From the NCBI GenBank assembly GCA_964571135.1, contig CAZMZW010000001.1:434001-498000 (forward strand): DNA of 64,000 nucleotides, read 5' to 3'. Position numbers and translations under genes: made by a program. This DNA comes from CAZMZW01 sp964571135. Lineage in GTDB: Bacteria; Chloroflexota; Anaerolineae; Anaerolineales; Anaerolineaceae. The notes under the pieces were generated by a model that saw only the letters and a list, made by a program, of their open reading frames with translations, made no database searches and was not told the origin of the DNA. This document shows positions 14,942-23,319 of the stretch, piece by piece; within the stretch, counting starts at the first letter, position 1, and every line of letters starts with the position of its first letter.

Positions 14942-16360
14942 ATGTTCAAGACATTTGAAAGCGCTCAAAAGTTCATCAAGGAAAACGAGATCCGCATGAT
15001 TGATCTTAAATGGGGCGATTACGCCGGACGCTGGCACCATGTAACCATTTCCGCCCATCAGTTCACCCCTCAGCTCATGCGGGACGGTGTGGGGTTCGAT
15101 TCTTCCGCGGTGGGATTCAAACCGGTCACGGCCGGCGATATGGTGCTCATCCCGGACCTCGCTACAGGTTTCGTCGACCCTTTTTTTGAAGACACCACTT
15201 TAAGTTTTATCGCTGGGATCCACGAAGCCGAAAGCAAGAAACAATTCGCTTCTGACCCGCGCGAGGTGCTGCGCCAGGCTGAAAAGTTCTTGCGATCCAG
15301 CGGGGTGGCAGATGGCTGCCTGTGGGGGCCGGAATTTGAGTTCTTTATCTTTGGGAAAACCGAGTTCAGCAACGGGCTTAACCATGCCAGTTACCGCTTT
15401 GATTCGCCCGAAGCAAATTGGAGCGCATGTGATCAGCCGCAGGGGTACGTGATTTCCCTGCACGGTGGGTATCACCGCATCCCTCCGAGTGACATGCATG
15501 CCGATCTGCGCAACCGGATCTGCGTGGCGTTGGAAGATATCGGCATCCCGGTGAAATACCATCACCATGAAGCCGGCGGTCCCGGTCACAACGAGATCGA
15601 ACCCACCCTGATGCCCACCTCCCAGGCCGGGGATGCGAGCATGCTGATTCGTTACTTTGTCAAAATGGCAGCTTTCCAGGAAGGGTTGACCGCCACATTC
15701 CTGCCCAAACCGCTGTTTGGCGAGGCTGGTAATGGGATGCATTTTCACCAGCAGCTGGTCAAGGGGGTCAAAAATGTCTTTTATGACCCAAAGGGATACA
15801 GCCACTTGAGCCAGACCGCACTCTATTACATCGGCGGACTGCTGACCCATGCCCAGGCGCTGACCGCGCTTACCAATCCCAGCACCAACTCCTACCGGCG
15901 TTTGACACCCGGTTTTGAAGCGCCGGTCAATTGCTTTTTTGGCACAGGCGACCGCAGCGCTGCCATCCGTATTCCAAAATACGCCACCGACCCGTCCGAG
16001 GTGCGCATGGAGTACCGGCCGCCTGACGGGACCTGTAACCCGTACCTGGCGATGGCTGCCATGCTGATGGCTGGGATGGATGGAATTTTGAAAAAGATCG
16101 ATCCTACGGAGGCGGGGTTTGGTCCGTTCGAGGGGGATATTTCCAGGCTGCCACTCGAAAAACAGGAGGTCATCAAGGGTCTGCCGACAATGTTGAGTGA
16201 AGCTGTCCTTGCCCTTAAAGCGGACCATGATTTCTTATTGGCTGGACAGGTATTCAACCAGGAATTCATTGATTATTGGATCGTAACCAGGAACAAGGAA
16301 CACCAGGCGGTCATCAGCCGACCGCATCCGTACGAGATCGAGATTTATTATGATATTTGA
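14942..16360 (+). CDS. Glutamine synthetase family protein (type I-like)
   Basis: A 472-residue ATP-dependent glutamate-ammonia ligase. Seen in order: the N-terminal beta-grasp part with IRMIDLKWGDYAGRWH, the EFEFFIFG metal strand, GGPGHNEIEP, the ATP motif EAGNGMHFHQQL, and NCFFGTGDRSAAIRIPKY with the glutamate-binding arginine. Where adenylylated enzymes have the NLYDLPPEE loop, this protein reads DISRLPLEK. The modified tyrosine is therefore missing and adenylylation control is unlikely. I chose the second ATG (14942) because the GAGGAGG site leaves no room before the first (14939). Some GlnA-like proteins ligate amines other than ammonia, so the substrate is not certain. Confidence 0.9.
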   Translation: MFKTFESAQKFIKENEIRMIDLKWGDYAGRWHHVTISAHQFTPQLMRDGVGFDSSAVGFKPVTAGDMVLIPDLATGFVDPFFEDTTLSFIAGIHEAESKKQFASDPREVLRQAEKFLRSSGVADGCLWGPEFEFFIFGKTEFSNGLNHASYRFDSPEANWSACDQPQGYVISLHGGYHRIPPSDMHADLRNRICVALEDIGIPVKYHHHEAGGPGHNEIEPTLMPTSQAGDASMLIRYFVKMAAFQEGLTATFLPKPLFGEAGNGMHFHQQLVKGVKNVFYDPKGYSHLSQTALYYIGGLLTHAQALTALTNPSTNSYRRLTPGFEAPVNCFFGTGDRSAAIRIPKYATDPSEVRMEYRPPDGTCNPYLAMAAMLMAGMDGILKKIDPTEAGFGPFEGDISRLPLEKQEVIKGLPTMLSEAVLALKADHDFLLAGQVFNQEFIDYWIVTRNKEHQAVISRPHPYEIEIYYDI

Positions 16361-16465
16361 TCCAGTTCTTAAAAAACGCACGGTTTAATATTAACAATCC
16401 TCTAAGAGAGAATGTTGGATAAATGATTACAATGATTACAAATAAATATTCAAGGAGATGAGATT

Positions 16466-16804
16466 ATGACTAATAACACACCGACCCCCACTTCGACAAA
16501 GAATACGACCATGGCAGCCATTGCTTATATTATATTTTTTGTACCATTACTGACTGATTCAAAAGATGATCCGTTCGTGAAATTTCACGTGAAGCAGGGT
16601 CTGCTTTTGCTGATCCTGAGCGTTGTTGTCAGTGTCTTTAATACAATCATCGGACGCATACCCTTCGTCGGCTGGTTGGTTGCATTGTTTCTTGGCTTTG
16701 GGCTCTTTGCTCTATGGCTCATAGGCATCCTGAATGCACTCGGCGGGAAAATGACCCCAGTCCCGCTGGTTGGTCAGTATGCTGAAGAATATCTAAAATT
16801 CTAG
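16466..16804 (+). CDS. DUF4870-type small membrane protein
   Basis: A 112-residue protein with the DUF4870 (Tic20-like) outline: AYIIFFVPLLTDSKDDPFVKFHVKQGLLL, split over the first hairpin, then hydrophobic segments at about residues 46-64 and 68-90, ending VPLVGQYAEEYLKF. The charged KFHVKQG between two membrane segments is the family hallmark. The biochemical role of the family is unknown. A good AAGGAG site precedes the ATG, and a strong terminator hairpin follows the stop. Confidence 0.85.
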   Translation: MTNNTPTPTSTKNTTMAAIAYIIFFVPLLTDSKDDPFVKFHVKQGLLLLILSVVVSVFNTIIGRIPFVGWLVALFLGFGLFALWLIGILNALGGKMTPVPLVGQYAEEYLKF

Positions 16805-16811
16805 TAGTAAT

Positions 16812-16841
16812 AAAAACAGGCATTCACAAGTGCCTGTTTTT
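16812..16841. terminator. Bidirectional rho-independent terminator
   Basis: AAAAACAGGCA (16812-16822) and TGCCTGTTTTT (16831-16841) form a perfect 11-base-pair stem with an 8-base loop and A/T tails on both sides. It ends the DUF4870 gene on the plus strand and overlaps the stop codon of the convergent lipoprotein gene on the minus strand. Confidence 0.9.
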
Positions 16842-17637
16842 ATTTAATGAGGTGTTTGTATACAGCGACGCCCCAGGACCCGCTGGGGTTTTGCGGAAAT
16901 TCCGGAGTCAGGCAAAAATTCAGCATCCAATCGGTATAAATGTTGATGGCGCCTGGTCTGGTCTCAATATCCGTTTGCATATAAAAAGTGAAAATATATT
17001 CATTAGTCGTTGGTGAAAAAACTGGTTTGAGGAAGGCCCTTTCTTTTTCAGTCCCGATGTCTGCCGAACGGCTCACCTGGGATGGATCTGGTATTTCCTG
17101 CAAGGAACCCTGTATGATTCTGAAAACAATGCCTGTATTTTCATCTGCCTGCGAAAGAGACTGTGGATATTTTAATTTGAGCAGTTGAATGTAGGCTGAT
17201 CCAAAAGGGGCATGTGCGCCGTAATTGGCATAACTGACCAGATTGACCTCCCATTTAAATGCCAAGTCAATATCATAAGTCAAATGATCAAAGGCTACTG
17301 AAGTACGGGCAAATATGTGGTTTGTGAGTGGATCAAGCATTCGCCTGATCTCACCCTTTTTATTTCGCCAAACCCAGGTTTTTACGTGGGCATCATATTC
17401 GGCGGTTGTTTTAATGCCATCGATCTTTAGTTCGGCCAAATCAGCAGGCAAAGGTTGGACCGTATCCGTGGGTATAGGTATCAGGGTTGACTCCGAGATT
17501 TCAAATACTGTGGATAGTGCGGAAATGAGTGGGGTGGAGGGCAATGGCGTAGAAACGTTACTGCAGCCGGTTAAGGCTGAGATTATGATTAGAATGCCTA
17601 ATGATAGGAGGATAGTCCTGGAATTAAAGATATTCAT
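16840..17637 (-). CDS. Lipoprotein of unknown function
   Basis: A 265-residue secreted protein. It has a lipoprotein signal peptide ending in the lipobox ALTGC (cysteine near residue 25), then a Ser/Thr/Pro-rich linker to about residue 60. The mature domain (from DLAELKIDGIKTTAEYDAHV) is mixed alpha/beta and ends in a beta-rich part with FILTFYMQT-like strands. I do not recognise the family. It probably sits on the outer face of the cell membrane. It converges on the DUF4870 gene and shares its terminator. Confidence 0.7.
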   Translation of the reverse strand: MNIFNSRTILLSLGILIIISALTGCSNVSTPLPSTPLISALSTVFEISESTLIPIPTDTVQPLPADLAELKIDGIKTTAEYDAHVKTWVWRNKKGEIRRMLDPLTNHIFARTSVAFDHLTYDIDLAFKWEVNLVSYANYGAHAPFGSAYIQLLKLKYPQSLSQADENTGIVFRIIQGSLQEIPDPSQVSRSADIGTEKERAFLKPVFSPTTNEYIFTFYMQTDIETRPGAINIYTDWMLNFCLTPEFPQNPSGSWGVAVYKHLIK

Positions 17638-17833
17638 AGTTATGTGAGAAAAATATTTGTAATTGTAATTTAAAAATTGAATCGGCAGGATAATGGGATT
17701 TGGAATCAGAATTCAATATTTTTTCAAAATGAAATAATTGGTACTAATAGGAAGATCATATTCTTTTTTTACCCTACCCAATTAGCATAAATAATTCAAC
17801 ACTCATTACGTGATATTATTTAAAGTACTCAAC

Positions 17834-18559
17834 ATGAGAACCAGGCTGATGATTTTTTTGGCTTTAATGTTATTTATTGTTACACCAGCATGTGTCACTG
17901 ATAAATCCGACGCATTTATTCTGATGGTAAATAATCCTACTCAACCCATTCCAATTCCCGGCGAGAGTATTCCAACCTTGGAGGCAACACGGGCTTCAAT
18001 TTCAGACAAAATGATTATCACTCCAACACCGACAGAAGCACCCCCGATTCCCGCAAAACGTGTATTTGATGAATTTGTCAATGCAATACAGAATGGTGAC
18101 AAGAAAAAGGTGGTCGGAATTTATGTTGACCGTAAACTGGCCTTGCGGGTTGTTTATCAACCTCCTAACGATGCAGCTTTTGTCAGTACTATCGATGGTG
18201 TCGTAACTTATTTTCTTTTACCCTATACTGTTGCCAAAAACCATGGTTTTCTTGCTCATAATTATTTGGCGGGTGCATTATTCTTTGATCTTAAACCCGG
18301 GGATGCTGTTACAGTCATCTGGGGGGATGGCTCTTATGATGATTTTGAGGTTGTGGAAATCAGGGAATTCCAAGCACTTTCCCCCCGAAGCCCTAGAAGC
18401 GATTTTATTGATCTTTCAACCGGTGAAAAGCTCAATGCGAATAATCTCTTTATCGAAATCTATAAAGGTGACTTTCATATAGCGTTGCAAACTTGCATTG
18501 CAAGGAATAATGATGATAGCTGGGGACGCCATTTCGTACTTGCACCTCCCATTAATTAA
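17834..18559 (+). CDS. Sortase-like lipoprotein with a complete His-Cys-Arg triad
   Basis: A 241-residue protein. The signal peptide RLMIFLALMLFIVTPAC ends in a lipobox-like cysteine, followed by a Pro/Thr-rich linker (ITPTPTEAPPIP). The C-terminal domain looks like a sortase fold: AHNYLAGALFFDLKPGDAV supplies H142, LQTCIARN supplies C221 in a TC motif, and SWGRHFVLAPP supplies R232. The order and spacing of His, Cys and Arg match sortases. No LPXTG-type substrate was seen in the window. I chose the ATG at 17834 over an in-frame GTG at 17810 because it gives a clean signal peptide. The gene leads an apparent operon with a Wzz-GGDEF protein (43 bases later) and a BcsB-like protein. Confidence 0.7.
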   Translation: MRTRLMIFLALMLFIVTPACVTDKSDAFILMVNNPTQPIPIPGESIPTLEATRASISDKMIITPTPTEAPPIPAKRVFDEFVNAIQNGDKKKVVGIYVDRKLALRVVYQPPNDAAFVSTIDGVVTYFLLPYTVAKNHGFLAHNYLAGALFFDLKPGDAVTVIWGDGSYDDFEVVEIREFQALSPRSPRSDFIDLSTGEKLNANNLFIEIYKGDFHIALQTCIARNNDDSWGRHFVLAPPIN

Positions 18560-18602
18560 CTATAATGAATTCAGGTATTATTAATAATAAAGGCGGTTGA
18601 AA

Positions 18603-19718
18603 ATGGTCCTTCAATATATTCTCAGGATGGTGCGCAGCGGCTGGAAGTTAATCTTAATCTGCGGTCTTATCGCGGTCGCAATCGCTTTAATACTTTCCTT
18701 AAATACATTACCGCTTTATCGTACCGAAACCTCTTTCATAATTTCTCCAAGCCCCAATCTCCCCAGCAGCCGGGATGCAGTCAGTGCTCTGGCCGCGTTG
18801 GATACTCTCAAGATCTTTTCCACCTACGGTGATGTCATTATCAGTGAACGTGTGTATGGGTCTGCATTAAAGGATATCAATTTGACCCTGGCTGATCTGA
18901 AAGACTATCGCCGCTCAACAGCCCTGCGTCCTGACTCAATTATCCTTATACTCACCGTGGAAGGACCTGATCCGGCAACGGCATCCAATTTAGCCAACTT
19001 AATTGGTAAAAAAGGAATTGAATTTATTAATGCTTATTACGAAGTGTTTCAAATTAATATCCTTGATCCAGCGACAGTGCCATCTGCGCCATTCACTCCC
19101 CAGCCGATCCGGATGAGTTTAATTGCTGGCGGGATTGGATTGTTGGCCGGCCTTCTTTTAGCCATTTTCCGTGAACAAATCCGCACTCCATTGACTGCTT
19201 TTCTGCAGCGTACAATTATTGACCAACAATCTGGCGCTTATACACATAAGCATTTTGCCCGTTTGCTTGAACGGGAAGCGCTCACAGACGTCACTCAGGT
19301 TTTTTCCATGGCTCTGATTGAATTGGAAGGTTTTCGTGACCTGGTGGACATTCTTCCCGATTTTGCAATTAATGAGATCTTGCATCAAGTAACTGAATTG
19401 TTGCGCAATCAACTGCGAGGAAATGACATTATTGGGCGCTGGGATAAATGTGCTTTCGCAATTCTTTTACCGGGAACGCCTAAAGAACCCGCTAAAAAGA
19501 CGATGGAAAGAGTTAGAACAGTTCTTGCGCAATCAATGATGTTTGGTGCCAACAAGGAAGAAAGTGTGGATCTTCTGCCTGCGTATGGTCTAGCCACGCG
19601 TAGTGAAGATGAAAGTCTCGATGAGATCATTGAAAAGAGCCAGTCTGAACTTAAAAAGGTGACAGATTCAACTTATGAACCTTTCATGGATGATCAGGAT
19701 GACAAGAAGGGTCAGTAA
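18603..19718 (+). CDS. Wzz-type chain-length protein fused to a degenerate GGDEF domain
   Basis: A 371-residue inner-membrane protein. The N-terminal half is a Wzz/polysaccharide co-polymerase unit: membrane segment at about residues 15-36 (LILICGLIAVAIALILSL), an outside domain with YRTETSFIISPSP, and a second membrane segment near residue 160-185 preceded by a proline-rich PSAPFTPQPIR. The cytoplasmic half aligns with GGDEF domains, but the active-site loop reads DKCAF in place of GGDEF, so cyclase activity is not expected. Five residues before it, R272-G-N-D275 keeps the RxxD inhibitory site that binds c-di-GMP. The start at ATG 18603 is preferred to an in-frame TTG because of the AGGCGG site. 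It lies 2 bases before the BcsB-like gene. Confidence 0.82.
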   Translation: MVLQYILRMVRSGWKLILICGLIAVAIALILSLNTLPLYRTETSFIISPSPNLPSSRDAVSALAALDTLKIFSTYGDVIISERVYGSALKDINLTLADLKDYRRSTALRPDSIILILTVEGPDPATASNLANLIGKKGIEFINAYYEVFQINILDPATVPSAPFTPQPIRMSLIAGGIGLLAGLLLAIFREQIRTPLTAFLQRTIIDQQSGAYTHKHFARLLEREALTDVTQVFSMALIELEGFRDLVDILPDFAINEILHQVTELLRNQLRGNDIIGRWDKCAFAILLPGTPKEPAKKTMERVRTVLAQSMMFGANKEESVDLLPAYGLATRSEDESLDEIIEKSQSELKKVTDSTYEPFMDDQDDKKGQ

Positions 19719-19720
19719 CC

Positions 19721-21967
19721 ATGAGACCGAGATTAATCATTAGCGCGTTCTTTATTACCTGCTTTTTAGTTACATTTAGTCTGCCTTCAAGCGGTTATGC
19801 CCAGGCTCAATTTGTGCAGGCATTACCAGAGGAGAGCCAGGATATTGAATTCTCAAAGATTGGATTATCAGCAGACTCAGTTTTAAATGGATCATTTGAA
19901 GAGAAAAAATTGGTTTTCTCCTTGCCAGCATCCTGGGAGGTAAAACCAGGCGGTTTGATCAATTTAGATATTTCGAATTATTTCGCTAATCTCATCGCCG
20001 GACAGACAGCTGCCATCCCCTCAAACATCGTGGTGGGTGAATTGAGTATTTGGTTGAACGGGTCAAGGCTTGGTTCTTTGCCATTGAAGGATTCGGGTGA
20101 TTATTCATATTCTATTAACCTGGATGAAAAAAGTTTTCAAAATAAAGCCCATCCAGGATTGAACGAATTAATATTTCGCTGGGATGCTTCGGTATCCTGT
20201 GGGTATGATGTTGCAAGCACTGTAACCATTCTGCCATCCTCAAAACTGCATTTTCAATATCAGGTCAATGCATTCCCGCCTGATTTGAATCAATTTCCCA
20301 GCCCGTTTTTTCAAGATCGATCGATCCAACCGCAAAAAGTGACTATTTTGGTTCCAGATCAACCATCGGAAGGTGAACTTCAAGCAGCCCTAAATGTCGT
20401 CGCCGGTTTTGGCAAGTTCTCCAAAGGTTTTATGACCATTGATCTGGCAACTTTTGATCACCTGGGCAAAGACGGCAATTCGGACAATAACCTAGTCGTA
20501 GTTGGAACATTTACCAATTTAGGAAAGATAAAAGATTCATCTTTCGGAAGTACAGTTTCCAGTCAAATTGCCTCTTTGCCTTCATCGGATGATGAAGGAG
20601 TGGTGATTGGATTTAGTTCACCCTGGAAAGCAGGTTTAGTTTTACTGGTTGTGACTGGGAAAACAGATTCGGGAGTCATCAAAGCGGCAACTGCGGTGAG
20701 CTCAGGAAGCTTGGCATCTTCATCGGAAAAAAATATCGTAATTGTTAAAGAAATAGTTCAAAATGGAACTCAACCTGCAATAAAAGATAATGTTCTTTTC
20801 TCAGAACTAAACCAACAAACCATAGAAATAACAAATTATGGCCAGAATCGATTGGAGATCCCTTTCACCATCTCAAAAAATGGTCTTTTTTCCTCTGAGG
20901 CTTATTTGGATTTATATATCAATCATTCCAAGTTGATCGACTACAATCAATCCGGTTTGTGGGTAAGCTTTAATGGTATGCCAATTGGAAGTGTGCGTTT
21001 TAGTGACCAAACCTCCGAGACAACCCTGGCTCGTTTCATCATTCCCCCTTCCGCGATCAAGACTATTTTTAATAGAATCGAAATTGAAACTAACCTGACC
21101 TCTCGTAATATGTGCACAAATCCAGGGATTTCTGACCATTGGATCACTATTTTCGGAGGTTCTTATATCCATATCCCAATGAGTCAAGAGTCCAACAAAT
21201 GGAGAATTCTCTACAGTATTGGTGATTATCCCCAACCATTCGCGTTTGATGAAGGTTTAGATTCAACCACGATCGTTATTGGAAAAGATGACCTGCAATC
21301 GTGGAAGGTTGCGGCTGCCCTGACATTTAATCTGGGAGCTGAAATGCAAAGTGAAACCTACCATTTATCTGTCCGTTTTCCGGATGGATTTAATTTGGAA
21401 TCAAGCAAAGATAAACGGTTATTAATCATCGGGCTTACCAACAGAATTCCTTTTGCGGCCAAAGTCAATGATTTGTTGCCAGTTCCATTCAACCCGGACG
21501 GCAGTCTGCAGGATATCAGTAAATTAAAAATTGCATATGATGTGAAAAATGGTCAAACTCTGGGTTATTTGGAACTGTTTAATCTTCCCACCTCTCCACA
21601 AAGTCAAGCTCTTTTGGTTTTGGGTGCAAATGCAGACGGGTTAATAAAAGCCGGGCAGACTTTGTTGGATGCTGCCAAGCGTGAACAGATGCTTCATAGT
21701 AATTTTGTGCTTATTCAGGATGAAAAACTTCTTCCAGAATTTATCTCAGTAAACCCACTTGATCAGTCGAAAACAGGGGCAAATGAACCCGTAAAAATTC
21801 CGCAACCCATTGCCGCAAATCTGAAGCAATGGACGTGGATAGGACTGATTGGGATCCTGGTTTTAATAATCGTTCTAATTGTTGTTTCAATAATGCAGGC
21901 TTATAAGGTGAAGAAATTACAAAAATACCAGATCATATTGAGCCAAAAACGTCAGAAAAAACCTTAA
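19721..21967 (+). CDS. BcsB-like exopolysaccharide synthase subunit
   Basis: A 748-residue secreted, membrane-anchored protein. A signal peptide (residues 1-27, ending SSGYAQA) is followed by repeated beta-sandwich and flavodoxin-like modules as in BcsB, for example IVVGELSIWLNGSRLG with HPGLNELIFRWD, and later YLDLYINHSKLIDY with FNGMPIGSVRF. A single membrane segment (WIGLIGILVLIIVLIVVS) and a short basic tail close it. BcsB forms the periplasmic partner of cellulose synthase BcsA. No BcsA-like glycosyltransferase is adjacent, so the synthase must be elsewhere or the polymer is not cellulose. The sequence is distant from proteobacterial BcsB; the assignment rests on length, layout and neighbours. 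Confidence 0.75.
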   Translation: MRPRLIISAFFITCFLVTFSLPSSGYAQAQFVQALPEESQDIEFSKIGLSADSVLNGSFEEKKLVFSLPASWEVKPGGLINLDISNYFANLIAGQTAAIPSNIVVGELSIWLNGSRLGSLPLKDSGDYSYSINLDEKSFQNKAHPGLNELIFRWDASVSCGYDVASTVTILPSSKLHFQYQVNAFPPDLNQFPSPFFQDRSIQPQKVTILVPDQPSEGELQAALNVVAGFGKFSKGFMTIDLATFDHLGKDGNSDNNLVVVGTFTNLGKIKDSSFGSTVSSQIASLPSSDDEGVVIGFSSPWKAGLVLLVVTGKTDSGVIKAATAVSSGSLASSSEKNIVIVKEIVQNGTQPAIKDNVLFSELNQQTIEITNYGQNRLEIPFTISKNGLFSSEAYLDLYINHSKLIDYNQSGLWVSFNGMPIGSVRFSDQTSETTLARFIIPPSAIKTIFNRIEIETNLTSRNMCTNPGISDHWITIFGGSYIHIPMSQESNKWRILYSIGDYPQPFAFDEGLDSTTIVIGKDDLQSWKVAAALTFNLGAEMQSETYHLSVRFPDGFNLESSKDKRLLIIGLTNRIPFAAKVNDLLPVPFNPDGSLQDISKLKIAYDVKNGQTLGYLELFNLPTSPQSQALLVLGANADGLIKAGQTLLDAAKREQMLHSNFVLIQDEKLLPEFISVNPLDQSKTGANEPVKIPQPIAANLKQWTWIGLIGILVLIIVLIVVSIMQAYKVKKLQKYQIILSQKRQKKP

Positions 21968-22145
21968 GTAGACGCAAAATTATTGCGAATTAAAAACAAA
22001 AGGTTAGATTTGCGAGATTAGTTGCCTGAAGTGCTGGAATTTTTATGGCGGCGCAAGATCACGATTAACCTATAGTTGAATCATTACCAGTTAAATGCAT
22101 CACCCCAATATTCAAATCAGTCCCGTGGTATAAGAATTGTGGTCT

Positions 22146-22586
22146 TTATGACTGGGAGTTCTGATCTATCAGGGGAGCAATCTGGTCTGGCAAGGTTTCA
22201 TTTTCCAACTTGAGTTCCACTTTCTCTTCCATTTTTACCTGACCGCGTAGGAAGGCACCTTCCTCGCTTGCGAAAGCGACTACGGTTACATCCCCCCAAA
22301 CACGGCCGGTGGCACGGATCTCCAATTTTTCTGCTGTTATGTTACCCTTAATAATCCCCGCAACAACCACGGTATTTGCCCGCAGGTCGGCGCAGTTCAC
22401 GCGGCCCGTCTCACCTACTACCAGAATGCCTTTGATGGCAATTTCTCCTTCAAAGGTACCTTCGATGCGCACCCCTCCTGCGCCATGAATTACTCCATTC
22501 CAGATGATGCCGTTACCCAAAACTGAAGTGATACGCTCCACGCTGGGTGTCGGAGCGGAGGATTGTGGTTGTGCTTTTTTGAACAT
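22146..22586 (-). CDS. Bactofilin (polymer-forming cytoskeletal protein)
   Basis: A 146-residue protein with the bactofilin beta-helix at residues about 25-115. The repeating short strands NGIIWNGVIHGAGGVRIEG, FEGEIAIKGILVVGETG, ANTVVVAGIIKGNITA and KLEIRATGRVWGDV are typical. Flexible Pro/Ser/Gln-rich ends flank the core. Bactofilins form membrane-associated filaments that place cell-wall or envelope enzymes. It is 12 bases downstream of an acyltransferase gene and is probably cotranscribed with it. Confidence 0.92.
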   Translation of the reverse strand: MFKKAQPQSSAPTPSVERITSVLGNGIIWNGVIHGAGGVRIEGTFEGEIAIKGILVVGETGRVNCADLRANTVVVAGIIKGNITAEKLEIRATGRVWGDVTVVAFASEEGAFLRGQVKMEEKVELKLENETLPDQIAPLIDQNSQS

Positions 22587-22598
22587 GATTAAAATTTT

Positions 22599-23297
22599 CT
22601 ATCTTGTTGTTTTTTCGTATAGCGGCCAGATACTTCCGGCATGTATACGGGTGTCTGCTGGAACATCTGCTTTGATGGTTGCACTGTTACCGATGATGGA
22701 GCGTGTTCCTACCCTGACGCCGATGTTGATCGTGGCATTCATACCCACCTGAACGAAATCCTCCAGGATCACATCGCCGGCCAGCATCGCGCCGGGAGAC
22801 ACGTTTGTGCAAGACCCCAGCTTATTATCGTGGGAAACCACCACGGAGTTATTGATTAATGAACCCATTCCAATTCGTGCGTTTCCACTCAAATAACTTT
22901 TGGCTAAGACAAGTACACCTTGTTCGAGTATGGCACTGGGATCAATATGAGCTGTGGGATGTACCAAAACTGGGCAGGTGAATCCGGCTTTGGCCAGGGT
23001 CTGAAAAACCTTCAAACGCACCAGGAAATTGCCTATTCCGCCCACCGAATTGAATGCCGTACGGATGCCTTCTTTGTATAATTCTGCCAACTTATTTGCA
23101 TCACCGATAACCTTACAACCAATTATGTCGGTACCTACCGGGATTTGGTCATCAATGATACCGACTATCTGATAAGCCCCCACCACGCGTACATGCTCTA
23201 TAACCATCTTGCTTAATCCCCCACCCCCATAAATAATCACCTGGGTGGGGTCGAAATCAAACTTGGGAATCGTCAGGTCAGCTTTAGCATCTGTCAT
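22599..23297 (-). CDS. NeuD/PglD-type sugar acyltransferase
   Basis: A 232-residue two-domain protein. Residues about 15-95 are a Rossmann-like sugar-nucleotide-binding part (QVIIYGGGGLSKMVIEHVR, then VGIIDDQIP). Residues about 110-225 are a left-handed beta-helix of hexapeptide repeats (AHIDPSAILEQGVLVLAKSYLS to IGVRVGTRSIIGNSATI), with the catalytic histidine candidate in NNSVVVSHDNKLG. Such enzymes acetylate sugars for surface glycans. I prefer the internal ATG at 23297: the longer start at 23345 would overlap the upstream gene and adds 16 residues with no family match. Confidence 0.88.
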   Translation of the reverse strand: MTDAKADLTIPKFDFDPTQVIIYGGGGLSKMVIEHVRVVGAYQIVGIIDDQIPVGTDIIGCKVIGDANKLAELYKEGIRTAFNSVGGIGNFLVRLKVFQTLAKAGFTCPVLVHPTAHIDPSAILEQGVLVLAKSYLSGNARIGMGSLINNSVVVSHDNKLGSCTNVSPGAMLAGDVILEDFVQVGMNATINIGVRVGTRSIIGNSATIKADVPADTRIHAGSIWPLYEKTTR

Positions 23298-23319
23298 ACA
23301 CTTTTTATACCATGACTTT

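Noticed and set aside
15200..16228. Minus-strand frame of 342 codons opposite glutamine synthetase
   Set aside because: It lies entirely inside a conserved gene, has no motif, and the true frame holds every glutamine synthetase signature.
16425..16445. Tandem ATGATTACA repeats as a CRISPR-like or regulatory array
   Set aside because: Only two short copies without spacers; probably chance or a weak regulator site.
22000..22145. Missing BcsA start after the BcsB-like gene
   Set aside because: The 178 bases after the stop contain no start of a glycosyltransferase, and the next genes are on the other strand.
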